Shown piece by piece: positions 1 to 12,458 of a stretch of DNA of 64,000 bases. The stretch spans positions 9,089,414 through 9,153,413 of the forward strand of contig JAJEKV010000059.1 in assembly GCA_021234155.1 (NCBI GenBank), given 5' to 3'. The translations under genes and the position numbers were made by a program. A model generated the notes under the pieces. The model searched no databases, was not told the origin of the DNA, and was given only the letters and a program-made list of their open reading frames with translations. Positions within the stretch are counted from its first letter, which is position 1; each line of letters begins with the position of its first letter. The stretch is from Isoetes taiwanensis (lineage: Eukaryota; Streptophyta; Lycopodiopsida; Isoetales; Isoetaceae).

Positions 1-3000
1 TCTGTTATTAGAACAAATATAGGAGTGATATCATACAACTTTAAAAGCACAGCGTGCAGAATTAGTGTTATAAGATGTAAAATAATTAGTATTTTATGGG
101 TAGCTGTGCCCAGCCAACTTTGCCTTATCTCTGCTATGGAACCTTACACCCTAAGTTTTTAGGTTTCAAAAAAGGATGCCTTGTCTTATTTCTTAGACTA
201 CAAAGAACAATATCTGCAATTGCAAGCTTTCTGACCTAAACCAGCTGGGCAAATAACAAACAAACAAGTTTCTAAAGCTCGTTACCTTGGCAGGAGTTAA
301 ACCCTGCCCTATTTTTCATTAACAACACTAATACAACAGACAAGAACGGCCATTGGATTTTGAAAACCATCCCTTTCTTGTAGTCCCGAACAACATCCAA
401 GTTGAATTTCATACACATGCATAGCGTAAGTAAAGAGTAAAATTTACAAATACAAGAGATTCATCACGACACCCAAAGCCTCGGCAAAGATTTCTTTTAC
501 AGAAGTTACTTACACGGGGATTTTTTTAAAATACTAAAACTCAAAAAATACTATGCTTTTTGCTAAAATATAACTGCAGCAAGATGGCCCAAATAAGGGC
601 TACTAAGATCCAATCCACTATATGACTCAGAATGTGAAAACATTAGGGCTATTCCCCCAGAATTTCAGAATCAAGCAACTCAAAATGCTTAGATCTATTG
701 TTCAAATCCTTATCTCTGATCTTACCAATTTCCTTGGACTTGTCTAGGACATACTCTGAGTTACTGCAGAACAAATGGATAAGTAATTAGTGAAGATTCT
801 AAAACACAATGCAATTTCTGGCAATCATTTATATTTGCTTATAGCATGCACCAACCGGATGGTAGCAATTTATGTGTCGTCTCTGCATCATTATCCCAAA
901 AATAACAAACATTTTCTGAACTAGGAACAAAATGGATGTTTTGGTCTTGGTTTGAAGTCTGAAAGTCAGATAAAGAAGTTATTAGACACAGCCAGATCTA
1001 TACTATCACATGCATTGGACAGTTCGTACTGCAGAATTCAAACAACTTAAAGAAGGACCATTATTCTGTCAAACAAATAAAAAAAGACCGTGATAATGAA
1101 GATGTACTCTGTATAAAAATTGTGCAGATCAAGTCTTGTCGCATTTAAAACAGCATCTGCAAAGGCTTTCAGGCCAGGAATGAGATGGCCATGACGTCAT
1201 CATGAAGTTGTACTCTGTATAAAAATTGTGCAGATCAAGTCTTGTCCCATTTAAAACAGCATCTGGAAATGCTTCCAGGCCAGGAATTAGACGGCCATGA
1301 CCAAAAATTGCATACCATATCTGCGTCTATGAGAGCATTTTGCTGACTCAAAATGGTAGCAGAAGCGGCCTTTTGCTTGGCCATATTTTGCCGAGAAATA
1401 CTTTCCCTGCTTCTCATTTCAAAATTGCCTGCTATATCTTCAAAGATATAATTCTTCCAGATGCCACATTTTCCCACGGTAGACTGTTTTTAAAGCATTT
1501 CAAGCATTGAATCAATGAAATGGTACCTTAGTGCAATTATTTTCACGATAGGGGGCTGGAGGGATTATACAGTTAAATTCATCAGTATATACACAGGCAA
1601 ACAAGGTATCATTATTGTAGTAATTCTCTGAAATACAATACAACAAGTTAAATTACAGATCGTTAAATAGATAGAAATTATGATAGAGGAAATTCGATAT
1701 GTTTTACTTACCTAACAGTGGCGCGATTGAACAGTGTTGAATGGGGACGATTGTTCAATTGGAATCAAGCGTATGATAGAGGGATAAGATCCACTAACTT
1801 TTAATATATCCATCTGCTCTTTTTTCTGCAACTTCGGCTCTTTTAGCCTCTAATTTTTTCCTTGCTTGCAATTTCAGCTTCAGATGGGGACTTCATCTGC
1901 AAACTTCCAGCTAGATTTACTGGATATCACCAACTCCAACTAGTTCGGCAGGTAAGATTTGTTGGTGCATACCTGATTTGATCTACAGCTCTACCGGCCC
2001 AAAGGCCCAAGACTCCTCCCGATTTATGACAGAAACCCTATTTGGGGTTTGCTCGACCACTGCATGTCGAGAGGAAAACAAAAACATGTTATAAAGTTTA
2101 AGCTATTAAATGAAATAAAAAAAATTAGGGTTAAAACCATTGGAATGTGAAATTTAACCACTCAAAAACAAGGTAAGCACTCTAGAAATACCATTTCGTA
2201 CACCTCATCAAATACAGCACCAAATCATAGAAAAACCTTAGTAAAAATCGTACAAAAACATAAAAAAAAACCCCTGTTATTATGCTACATATTTATGCTG
2301 CTACAAGAAATGTGTGCCCGGCGATGCCGGGCATTAGTTATGGACGTGTGGAACACATTTATGACAATACGTGTTTCAGGTGCACGAGACACTACCTTTA
2401 AAGTGTAAACAGAATATGGAGTAACTTGAACAAAACTTGTTTAGTTGATTCAACAATTGCCAAGTATATCAACAAGGTGCTACGCACAGAGGGTTGCCCT
2501 CCATGGCCGGAGGGTAAAGTGGCTTAAATCATACTTCAAAGTCATGTTTTCACAATCAATCAAAATTTCTACTTCAAAACAATAGAATGCTTGATACCAT
2601 GATTTTATGGAAATTGCCCTGAAGAAATGTTTGGTGCTCGGCATAGAACAAGTATTGCAGAAGCATAAGGACAAGTTTAATAGAAAAGGTCAAGTCTTCC
2701 ACCTTAAAGTTGGCTATTTGACACGATGCAATTGGATTTGGGAACCATTGCAAAATTTAGCACTCAAAAATCAATCGTTGAACCAAAAGATGAAGTTTTC
2801 CACGTCCACTACTCGTACATGAAGTAGTTGGAATTTGAGGATCACCACCAATTTTTTAAAATAAAACAACGCCCATGCTAAAGATTTTAGCAATAAAACG
2901 CCACCATGCAGAATTTATAGCTTTATTGAAAATTGTTGGTAAGTCCAACACATAGAAACTCTACATGAGGGAAAAGAATTAACGCAAATGCATGATTGTG

Positions 3001-3664
3001 AGCGCTACTGATTTTGGTAGACTTGCTCATTATTTCATTGAGATCCTTCACTTGTGATTATTTTCATCTTTACATGCCTGCTGTTTTGCTTGATACTTTG
3101 TACACCTTTAGCTCTTTATCTAGTGATCCTTGATACTTTGTACACCTTTAGCTCTTTATCTAGTGATCTTTGATTTGTGCAGCATCCTTAATTGTCATTA
3201 TGCTTTGCCTGTGTACAAATATTCTATTGACATGGCAATTGGAGACTGTTATGGCCATCTGTATAAACACAAAACTTGAGACGCATGAAGCTTTTAACTC
3301 CTAAGGAGTTCTTGTTGTCAATCTCGTTATTTTATGGAAAAATGCTATTCCGTGCTGATCAAAAGATAGGTTATTGTATGACAAATTCTCAATATGTTTC
3401 CCCAGCCATCCTATCCTAAAACAGCAAATTTAAAAATTCTGGATGAATTTAACACAATTGATTCACCAATGGGGCAAGTTGATCTGTATCTGTTGGTTGG
3501 TCATAATGACAATTTATACATTACAGCAAGAGTAAGGAGGGAACACTTGAACATCCAATAACTGGGATCACCACTGGCCTCTAAGCCTTGCATCAGGCCA
3601 TATAACATGGTCACAATCACAATATTTACAATAAAGAAAAGAAAGAGCTTTATACCCTTCTTTC
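1..3664. other. AT-rich non-coding DNA downstream of the F-box gene
   Basis: I see no supported gene here. The stretch holds a diverged tandem duplication with a spacing of about 107 bp (copies at about 1104-1206 and 1211-1310), a 40-bp direct tandem duplication (3091-3130 and 3131-3170) and a perfect 8-bp-arm hairpin at 2315-2333 (TGCCCGGC-GAT-GCCGGGCA). The short open frames are not coding-like. It is likely intergenic or 3' flanking sequence. Confidence 0.5.
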
Positions 3665-4997
3665 TTAAGGTGTGAGTAGCAGATGGGGGTTCGTTGCCAG
3701 TAGTCTCTCCCTATTGACTGAACTCTTTATACCCCAAATGTTGATAAACTGCAACATTGTGCAGTCCTTAGAAAGACTTAAAAGACCTCTTTCTGTCACA
3801 TGCTTGCAACCCCAGAGATTTAATTTCTGCAGAAGAAGTATTTACGTTACTTTATCTCTCCCTGAAGGCAAATTGACAGCATTTTATACTTACCCTTAGA
3901 CGCTTGGAATGTTTTGCAATTGCAAACATAGTTACAACGGTGATGAATGTACCACCAATATTTAAGTGCTCCAATGACGCTGCGCTACATATCTACAAGG
4001 ATAATGGAACAGATTTAAGTCATATAATATGAAATTAAAAACCAGAAGTTTGTAGATGTCCAAGGCAAATCAAGATTAAGTAAGATAAGTACCAGTTTGA
4101 CAACTCCATCATCTGTAATTCCTGTAACTCCCCAAAGAGAAATTGATGTCAAATTAGGACAACATTTTGAACAAGAAATCCTTTGTAGCTCTGCATCACT
4201 AATGCAACAAATCCACCTGCCTGCAGAGATACAAAGAATTGAACAGCAGAATTATGTACTAAAACCCTATGTTGTTATACACTATGTGTTGTTTTCACAA
4301 ATAAAGTATGATAAGTGGCATTGCATACTTACATGTCAAGTTCCGAAAGGCTGACAGCTTGATCAACAAGAGTAGCAAGTGACGCATTGTCAATCCTGCA
4401 GCCTGCAAAACTAAGCTCGCTTCTGTATGCTAATGCATGCTTCATGGCTTGCCCCCATTTTTGACACACTCTAGTTGCCCTATCACAAGTTCAAATTATA
4501 TCAACAGACCATTTCATAAAGCTTGGATTACTTTTGTTATGGTGTCTTATCCTATGGATAAACTACTATAAGAATGGCAGCTATGACTTTAATGAACATT
4601 CTCTTTAGCCTAAATCCCAAGCTTTTGTATGCTGATGGTTTCTTGGCTCCTAGTTTATTCAACTCGCTGGACAAAACATCTAAGGGTGGAAATATTCTTT
4701 GCCTAATAACAAGAATTAAAATGTTTTCCCTCAATAAGGCTTAGACGTTCTTTCGTGTCTGCAATTTTGAGCCATTAGACTTCAGATGATGTTTTAAGTC
4801 CTAGCAGGCAACATCATCTTAATCCAAACAACTTGCTTTCTTAATAAACATAGGAACTGAAACCCCAATGGAGCAAGGTAAACTGGAATGTTCTACCGGC
4901 AGAAGATAATCTCCTTAAGAATAACAAAAACAATTTCATGATGCATAAGAAATTGTACTTACATGGCCATATCTTTGAAAGAGGAAGTTCCTATTTT
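3665..4997 (-). CDS. F-box/LRR-like protein, At5g67140-like, spliced gene
   Basis: I assembled this gene from splice sites and recalled family similarity. In transcript order the exons are about 4963-4997 (5' edge uncertain), 4333-4479, 4093-4216, 3894-3992 and 3665-3826, which ends in TAA. Every intron has GT-AG ends (GTAAGT donors at 4963, 4333 and 3894; GTACTT at 4093), and phases agree across all joins. The product reads through the end of an F-box (SFKDMAMATRVCQKW) into leucine-rich repeats: LSFAGCRID, ISLWGVTGITDDGVVKL, LEHLNIGGTFIT, KHVTERGLLSL. These match, in order, the small Arabidopsis F-box protein At5g67140 (about 228 residues). Family members are presumed substrate adaptors of SCF ubiquitin ligases. 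About 40 N-terminal residues are not located. A weak candidate first exon is at 5582-5638 (reads LLPYFVYVA). No frameshift or stop is seen in the five exons, so this is probably a live host gene. Confidence 0.85.
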
Positions 4998-7099
4998 CTT
5001 GATAGCAAAGCAAGTTGCCTTATCACTCTATATCACTGTCATCAATATACATAAATTCAACCTTGCAATGCATGCCAATTAAATCATTTAAAACTAAATT
5101 CAGATGTTTCCTTTAGCAATAACATCAAACTTTGAATAAATTGTAGTAAAAAACCTGGTTGTGGATAGAAATCCTTCGCAGAATCATCTTGAATTTGAAT
5201 GCAGCTCATATTTGGGTCCTTGTTGGACATCTTTACGCAGCAATTTGTGAAGGATGGATTATAACATGTCTTGCTTGCACCTTGAGAATCAAACAAAGAA
5301 GAGCATCCCACAAGATAAAAAAGCTTCAACAACCCATATAACCATGCATCTTGAGGAAAAATAAGCCAAAATGTTTGTTGCTTACTTTGCTTGCCAGGAA
5401 TCACGCATGCATTGCGGCTCATATTTGAAGACGAAATGTAAAAACTGTTTGAAGATGCAATGCCAAAAACGGAGCTTACCAGTGTACTGGCAGAGGCAAG
5501 AGAAAGATGCTGATTGCTGACCATGTTTGTGGAACTGTGATTTTTAAAGCGAAAAATGCAAGCTCTATAGATAACCACAACCATAGTCATAGCCACATAA
5601 ACAAAATAGGGCAAAAGCTGGTTAGTGAGGTTGCCCATGCAAAATCTCTGCGAAAAGTCTATCTGATTGGAATCAAGGGAAAACTGAAAGGCTTGAGATA
5701 CGAAATGTTACACAGGTTTGGATTTGCCGACCACAACAGACCACAGACTCCTCAGCGAATCAGGTCTTTCAGCTTCACCGAACAACTTCACAACTCCTCA
5801 TCACATTAGAAATAGAGACTAACAACGCAAATGTCTCAGAATCGATTCATCAAGCAGACAGTGAAGCCAACTTTTGGGTTAGGAAGAGCAGGATCTGATT
5901 CGAAACATGCATAGAAAGAAGGACAAAAATCTCCCAAATCGTCAAGAGTTGCATAGCTGAGATTAAGGGAGATGAGATTATGCCCTAGAGGGTATAAGGA
6001 AGGGATAAACATGTGCTCAACTCGCCAGAACCCTGACGGAAGGCACGGAAGGGAGGGCGGAATCCGAGGTGCAGAAGCCATAGCCAAGTCCGGCGGATAG
6101 CGTTTGTGTAACAGGCTGATAATGGGGCTGGATGACCGATCATTTACAGGCAGCAACCAGTTTTTAGCAGTCATCAATGCTAGTATATACCAGCATATAC
6201 TTGAATATGCCCACATACCCACATAAACGAGGGTTTGCCTCTCTAGGGGCAACCCAAAATTTTTAGTGCAATCTAAAACTATAGAGTTTATGTTCATCAG
6301 GTCAATGTACCCACCTCATGAAGAACCTTGTGGGGCATTGTGGCAAATGTTGATGCTTATGTTGTAAACTATTAGAGGGGCTTCGTATTTCCATGGAAAA
6401 AAGTTTATGTTTTGTTCATTCTCCATGTCTGGACACATCCAACCTTGCTAAAAAACATAAGCAACTAAAATATTTGTAATGTGATGACACGAGTTATGTC
6501 TATCGCTACATGCTTCATCTATAAGTTGCACGTTATGTCCTCATACTTTTTAATCGAATTCGTAACATGATAAATCCAAAACCATAATTTTAAATTAGTT
6601 TAATGGTTGACTTCATTCGCTAAAATCTTAAATGTTTTATAGATTGTATTGATGATATGATAGACCCAATAACTTGTAATCTTAAACCTATAAACACTAA
6701 GCTAACCCAATGCAAGGCATTAATGATTATGTTATTTACTTGTATTCCTAAACCCATAAACATTAAACTAACCCAATGCCACGCATTAATGGTTGTGTTC
6801 TTTCCTTCAATTGATCTATTGGTAGTCCATGGAAATGGGTGTTGGGAGATGCATGCATTTATTTATGCATGTGTATGTAATGTCCACACACAGCCTTTCA
6901 ACATACTCAAATTCCACACAAACGTGTTATGCTTAGTGTCAATGCATGCTTCCAAATGTCTTTATACCAATAGTGTAATGCTTGCTTTTTTTCATTGCAG
7001 CAAACAATCTGGCTTTTGATGTAAGATCATTTCTAATGCAAATGCTTTTGATGTAAGATCACTTCTAATGCAAAAGATACTCGACAATATTAATGTCAT
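4998..7099. other. Upstream region of the F-box gene; no firm gene
   Basis: This should contain the missing 5' exon and promoter of the F-box gene. Open frames on the minus strand at 5084-5638 (184 codons) and 5836-6297 (153 codons) do not resemble a known family. A donor-like GTAAGC in the minus reading sits near 5474. Two short tandem duplications are present: about 66 bp (6671-6735 and 6737-6798), and about 29 bp around GATGTAAGATCA.TTCTAATGCAAA (7010-7067). Confidence 0.4.
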
Positions 7100-7600
7100 G
7101 AACCTACGCAAAAATAAGAAAAATACGCAAGAAATACGAAAGAAATATGCCAAGATCGGCAACGAATCTGATATATGAATAGGAATCAAAAGTACAATGG
7201 CCTGAAGGCAAACAGAAACACGAGATAGATGCCTAGAAGGCTCAAGACTGGCGTTGAACCGAAATGGTTCGACAAGAAGAAGGTGCCTCCTTATATATTT
7301 GGGCCAACGGTCAGGATCGCGCCACTCCAAGGAATAAGATCATGCCAAATGTGTGCATGCATATAGGTTCTAGAATATTCTAGAACCTCTTGGAAACAGT
7401 TCCGCGCATGAGAAAGACATCAGGGAATGTCTTTAATAAATATTGGTAGTGCATTTGGCAAAGGTGTGTGACTCACAATTCGAAGGTTGCGAGTTCAAAT
7501 CCTGTCTTGTGCAACTACCCTTTTGCATTTGTGTGATGACCATCTTTTGTACATATGGATATAATGTTCATATGATACGAATATCCGTATAGTCGTCACA
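7100..7600 (-). repeat. Probable 3' LTR of chromovirus el1
   Basis: On the minus strand a purine-rich stretch (7601-7616, read GAGGACTTGGGGATGG) lies 46-61 bases past the pol stop and is followed directly by TGTGACGACT. That is the expected polypurine tract followed by an LTR start, so the LTR's inner edge is 7600. A TATA-like motif (7291-7300) lies about 300 bp into it. The outer edge is a guess because no second LTR of this element is in the window. Confidence 0.5.
7444..7515 (+). other. tRNA-like A/B-box sequence
   Basis: The stretch contains TTGGTAGTGCATTTGGC, which resembles a tRNA D-arm/A box, and GGTTGCGAGTTCAAATCC, which resembles the T-arm/B box (consensus GGTTCGANTCC), about 45 bases apart. 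Between them is ACTCACAAT, reminiscent of an anticodon loop with CAC. I cannot close a full cloverleaf or a 7-bp acceptor stem. A functional tRNA is therefore unlikely. A SINE head or relic inside the LTR is possible. Confidence 0.3.
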
Positions 7601-7661
7601 CCATCCCCAAGTCCTCGGAGCTGGGGGCCGGAGTACTCAAACTTGGCTTATCCAAGTAACG

Positions 7662-10156
7662 TCAGTGAGACTCCGCAATTTTATCAGAAGCATTAGTTAG
7701 ATTCTCGGCAGGCTCCCAGGTTCTATCCCTTGGTGAGTAACCTTCCCAATCGACAAAGTAATACAATCGCCGACGACGAAACTTGGAGTCCAGAATTTCT
7801 CGAACCTCGAACTCCTCATGATCATCAATTTCCATTGGTGGTGGCGGCAGAGGAATGCGATACGGAAAGTATTAACTGTGTAGGGCTCCAATGAAATACT
7901 GGATGGAGTCGAACAGTTGGAGACCAAGAGACGATAGTCAAGGTTGTTGCAGGGACGTGAGGTAGGGAGGTCCCTACGAAGAAGCCAGACAAGGTCACCA
8001 ACGTGAAATTTAGGAGCTTCCTACCGATGCAAATTGGCATAATGCCGATAACTTCCTGTGCTCAGTGAAGAAGATGCTGAAGATCTGATTGAAGAGCCTA
8101 GAGTTTCTCAAGTCGAGACTCGGCACTAGGATTGAGAGAGTCACCACCAGCGACACCAAAGGACCAACGAGGATGCTAACCGGAGTTCAGAAAGAATGGA
8201 ATTTGGCCAGTGGAAGCATGTACTGAATTATTATAGGCAAACTCAGCTAATGGAAGATAATCGACCCAATCATCCTGTTGATAACTGATAAAGCACCTTA
8301 AACATTGCTCCAGAGTCTGATTAGTGTGCTCTGCTTGCCCATTACTCTCTGGATGATGATCATATGTCAATGAGCGGTCGATATGTAATAACTCCAAAAG
8401 CTTCTAAAAACCTATGATGAACTGCGGCGGTCCACTGATTGCTGACGATAGTATCAGGCAAGCCATGAAATCTGACTACTTCACGAAGAAGAAGATCCGA
8501 TGTTCCCTCATTGGTGATGGTGATATTGCAGGGAATAAAATGAGCCATCTTAGAGAAACGATCAACAACAACCATGATGGCATCATAACCCCGAGAGAGT
8601 GGCAACTCTGGAATAAAGTCTATAGAAATGCTCTTCCAAGATCCATCTAGTACCGGCAGTGGCTGAAGAAGGCCATGAGGAAGATGCCTTGGAACCTTCG
8701 CTCGACAACAGATGTCACGGGATCGAATAAAAGCTTCGACAAAGTGACGAAGCCTAGGCCATCAATACTCTCGACTAATAAGTTCATGAGTTTTAGCTAC
8801 TCCAAAATCCGGCCATAGGTGAATCATGGCAAGCCTGGAGAACCTGAAGCCTAGAAGCACCATCTGGCACATACAGAAGCCAATCACAGAACAGGAGTCC
8901 ATCCCGAACCTCAAAACGATCATAGTCTGATCGCATTTACTGAGAAGATGATATAGAGCCAAGGTGTGAGAATACATCTTGGGCCACTGGATTGGAGGGC
9001 AGAGATGCTCGAACAGACTCTAACAAGGTTGTATTATGAGGCCTTTCGGATAAAGTGAGAGCTATAAGCTGGATCAGGCCCTAGAATAACCTGTAATTGT
9101 TGATCAAATGCAGGATCCCCTGGCTTAGGTTCAAGGTAGAAGCATCGAGACAAAGCATCAGGCTTTCCTTGGAGGGGTCCAGGACGATACTTGATCAAAG
9201 TCAATGCGAGATAGTACTTGAGTATGCCACCGGGCCTGGGCGACGGTTGGGCACTCGAGCAGACAGAAAATATTATAGATTTCAATGATCTATATAGGTT
9301 GTGGCCTTATAAGGAGATCCCTCTAGGAAACGTCTCCACTCCTCGAAAGAATTAACCATCTTCAACAACTTCTTGTCATAAATGGGATAGTTGATTTCAG
9401 CAGCCTGAAACTTCTACGAGTGATAGGTGATCGGATGCAATTCATGGTCATCCCCATCCTGTGACAAGATACCACAAAGAGCAAAATTAGAAGCATCTGT
9501 GTCGACAATATATGGCCGCAAAAGATCTGCATGAGCAAGAACTGGTGCCGTGGTGAAAGCATGCTTCAGAGTAACGAAAGCAGATTTCGCTTCTACACTC
9601 CATTCAAATGGCACATCCTTAACCGTGAGGCATGTTAAAGGAAGGGCAGTCTCCGAATAATCTCGAATGAAACGCCGATAGAAATTGGTAAACCCAAGAA
9701 AACATTGAACATCTCGAACAGATAAAGGTGTTTGCCACTCTAGAACAGTGCTGACCTTTTCGGGATCCATAGAGGCTCCATGTGGAGTGATATGATAGCC
9801 AAGGAACTCCACATTATCCTTTTCGAACTGACACTTCTCAAGTTTGACATATAACACGTGTTCACGAAGCTTCCGAAGGACCTATCGAACATGCCTCTCA
9901 TGTTCTTCAAGGGTCTTAGAATAAATAGGAATATTATCTAAATAGATGATGACAAGTATCTAAGAACTCCCAGAAGACATCATTGGCCATATGCCGGAAT
10001 ACTGCTAGGGCATTGGTAAACCCAAATGGCATAACTGTGTACTCAAAATGGCCATAGCGAATACGAAAAGTTGTCTTCCACTCATCACCTTTCTAGATCT
10101 AGATAAGATTGTAGGCACCCCGAAGATCAATCTTTGTAAAATAACGTGCACCTTGG
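7662..10156 (-). pseudogene. Chromovirus (el1) pol, 3' half: RT C-terminus, RNase H, integrase, chromodomain
   Basis: In transcript order the pieces are the RT thumb and catalytic region (about 10156-9860, with stops), the RT/RNase H connection (9414-9857, with EFLGYHIT and FLGFTNFYRRFIRDYSE), the RNase H end (9034-9285, GKPDALSR), the integrase core (8176-8605) and a C-terminal chromodomain (about 7662-7820; YYFVDWEGYSPRDRTWEP). The chromodomain places it among the chromoviruses (Ty3/gypsy); in that family it helps steer integration to marked chromatin. The copy is dead. The RT YxDD reads YLDN, the second integrase aspartate motif reads SNQW instead of SDRG, and several frames are broken. 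The 5' end joins el2 exactly at target-duplication base 10157, and reading resumes at 27554. Confidence 0.88.
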
Positions 10157-10161
10157 AGTCG
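10157..10161 (+). repeat. Target site duplication of el2, left copy (AGTCG)
   Basis: AGTCG directly precedes the TGTTAAC start of the el2 LTR and recurs at 27550-27554 directly after the right LTR. Removing el2 and one copy joins the chromovirus RT reading ELLERL to QGARYFTKIDL, which is the expected RT sequence. The insertion site is therefore exact. Confidence 0.92.
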
Positions 10162-10987
10162 TGTTAACAAACTCTCACTTTGCTAACACTAAGTAAGAAC
10201 AGAGCAAACTAACAAATACTCACCCAAGTACTTGCAAAGATATTTGCCCATTCAAGCTCAGACCGTGATCCATAATCCACCATAATCTCAGAAGATGGAA
10301 CTAGTAAACCCATTAACAGTGTTAGACATAAGCTTTCAATGAGGTCTTTCGTCAGCAAGATCTTAAATGGTTTTTACCTGAAGACTCAAATGCCGTCATT
10401 GCCAGAAGCTTGAAGCAAATAAACTAGGAAGAAACCGTTTGGAGCCAAATACGCTTCCATGGAAACTCTTTTAACAACACAGAATTCGGTTCTTGCTATG
10501 CTACTTTTAGGTTCTTCACATATTCAATATTAGGAATTTGCTTGTTATTATGAATGTAAGCGACAATACAAAGGGCAACGAAATAAAGATCAACATTTCG
10601 CACATGAAGAGACAATTAAATGATCAACATAAACTTCTATTCCAATCTCTCTCCTCCTTGTTACAACGTCATTGGGCCTTTTATAGTGCTCAAGTCCCAT
10701 AACCGTTTCAGGTTGCCACATGGCACCAATAACTTTATTTCCTACTTACGTTTACTTAATACAACTTCATAACATTATACTATAATAACAAAGCAAATAA
10801 CATAAACTCAACAACAATGTTTTATCTTCAAAGTGCATGGTCATTTCTTCTGCCCCTAATGTCCCGACGAACGTCTTCGTGGTCGTTTGAAGTTCCTATC
10901 ATCTTCTTCCCCTTTCGTCTTCTTCGGCCCGTGTTTGCAAGTGCATCTAGAACTCAAGCTTCCGCTACATCGGTAGTTTCCTTATCA
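10162..10987 (-). repeat. el2 3' LTR
   Basis: This 826-bp repeat starts TGTTAACAAACTC and ends CCTTATCA on the plus strand, so in element orientation it runs TGATAAGG to GTTAACA. It matches 26729-27549 almost throughout, with small indels. A TATA-like TATAAAA (element strand) lies at 10679-10685. A purine-rich tract (10988-11010, minus strand ACAAAGGGGAATGAAGA) directly abuts the LTR as the probable polypurine tract. Confidence 0.92.
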
Positions 10988-11645
10988 TCTTCATTCCCCT
11001 TTGTGGAGAGCACTCGCTCTCCACCTTCACGCATTTATGTGAATATGCTTTGTAATTCGTAAAACTTGTAAATCTCTTTTTACCGCTTTTCCCCTGGGCA
11101 GCGACCTTAGCATCATAATAAGCTGGAGAAGCCTTGATTAAGAAACCAGTTTGAGCCATTTTTTCAAACATGGCAATATGAACTGCTGGTAAATGATTGG
11201 CTTTGATGAAGAGTGCGCAGTCCATTTTTGTATTTCTGCATGACAGATTTGGATTAATATTGACAAGAGTGTCTTTAGCACTGACATGTGGGTGGATGAT
11301 AATCTCCAAGAGTTTAGCAAACTTGGCTTGTTCATATATAACTGGATCAGGGCTGACTTGAGCTTTGCTCACAAAGCTATGGAGATTGTTTAGAATGTTC
11401 CGTGTGCTTGACCAATCATCTCCAGGAATTATAGCCCAATTAGTGGTGTTTTCAGCTTGGTCCCATGGTAATCTACGTCGAAAACGAGGATCAAAGTTTG
11501 GACTATTTTGCAGTGAAAGAGGAGCACTATAAAAACAATTTGCTATTTCAGCATCATTGAGAAAAACTTTTCGCCATTCTGCAGTGGCGGCAGACTTGTA
11601 AGGTGGTACACCCAAGTGGTCTTCAGGAAGGGAAGGATCTTGCAT
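10965..11645 (-). CDS. el2 extra ORF, C-terminal domain shared with el4
   Basis: This is a 226-codon open frame downstream of integrase; its last codons run into the 3' LTR. I do not recognise the family. It shares an ordered block with a broken frame of el4 (about 30190-30700): DP.F.RR..W, NW..IP, SPDP....QA.F, NPN, and FE.MAQ.GFLI.ASP. Conservation between two diverged elements suggests a real element protein. Tat/Athila elements often have extra ORFs in this position, but I cannot assign this one to a described extra-ORF type. No membrane segment or signal peptide is obvious. Confidence 0.65.
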   Translation of the reverse strand: MQDPSLPEDHLGVPPYKSAATAEWRKVFLNDAEIANCFYSAPLSLQNSPNFDPRFRRRLPWDQAENTTNWAIIPGDDWSSTRNILNNLHSFVSKAQVSPDPVIYEQAKFAKLLEIIIHPHVSAKDTLVNINPNLSCRNTKMDCALFIKANHLPAVHIAMFEKMAQTGFLIKASPAYYDAKVAAQGKSGKKRFTSFTNYKAYSHKCVKVESECSPQRGMKMIRKLPM

Positions 11646-11886
11646 TACAGAGGTGGTATATTAGCAAGCTGCTCCCGGTTTGGCGTTCTCGAGAATTTAA
11701 CTCAAAGAAGGTTTTGTAATAGTTTTTGAGATTTCTCTCTAAAACTAGCTTTCTCGCTTGTCAAACAAATTGGATTTGGGCATTTGATTTGTGTACCGCC
11801 GCTGCAAAGTTGTGCATTGGATATGGATAGTCCGAAACTATGTTTTTCGGTTTGAATCTGTCCTTCCAAGTCAAGAATCTTTTGGT

Positions 11887-12450
11887 TTAATTCCTGAATC
11901 TGCTGCTGCTGATCGAGAGATTTGTTGATTCTTCTCCGCAGTTGATTTCATGTAATATTTTCTCAGTAGACCAAGGAATTCCGAGTTTTTGCGTAAACGC
12001 CTTCACGCGCAGCTTTAGGGACTTCGATCCGATAAACTTCTTCATCATTGGCATCTTTGGAGTCAAGAATCTCCTCCCTTGGTCGTTGTTCCCGCCACAA
12101 TGTAAATAATTAAAAATGAGTTGTAAGTGACTCTTACATAAGTGAACACAAGGACCACATTCAAATCTATTACTCAATGCATATAGGAGCTGAGAATGTA
12201 CTAATGTAGCCCAAGGAATTTTCAAACCCTGCAAAGCTTGGAAAATATAAGCAAACCACCTTTTGGCAGATTTTGTAGTTAAGGATGTCAATTTTCCATG
12301 CAAATGAGCAAGCAAACTTTGATATTTTGGCACTACAGATTTGATGTTGTAACCTTCATTGTTTTCTATAATTCCATACTTTTGAAAAGCCACATGGTGG
12401 TGAACTAGAATGACTAGAAAATTAGGTAATTTTAAAACTTGGGCCACCAA
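11887..12450 (-). CDS. el2 extra ORF, middle part, unknown function
   Basis: This 187-codon open frame lies between the integrase end and the 226-codon extra ORF, in the same orientation. It probably belongs to the same original extra protein or to a spliced or frameshifted version of it, because smaller open pieces (12459-12653 and 12617-12811) continue upstream in other frames. It is rich in leucine, histidine and lysine, and no domain is recognised. It has no clear counterpart in el4 that I could align by eye. Confidence 0.45.
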   Translation of the reverse strand: MVAQVLKLPNFLVILVHHHVAFQKYGIIENNEGYNIKSVVPKYQSLLAHLHGKLTSLTTKSAKRWFAYIFQALQGLKIPWATLVHSQLLYALSNRFECGPCVHLCKSHLQLIFNYLHCGGNNDQGRRFLTPKMPMMKKFIGSKSLKLRVKAFTQKLGIPWSTEKILHEINCGEESTNLSISSSRFRN

Positions 12451-12458
12451 TGATGGTG

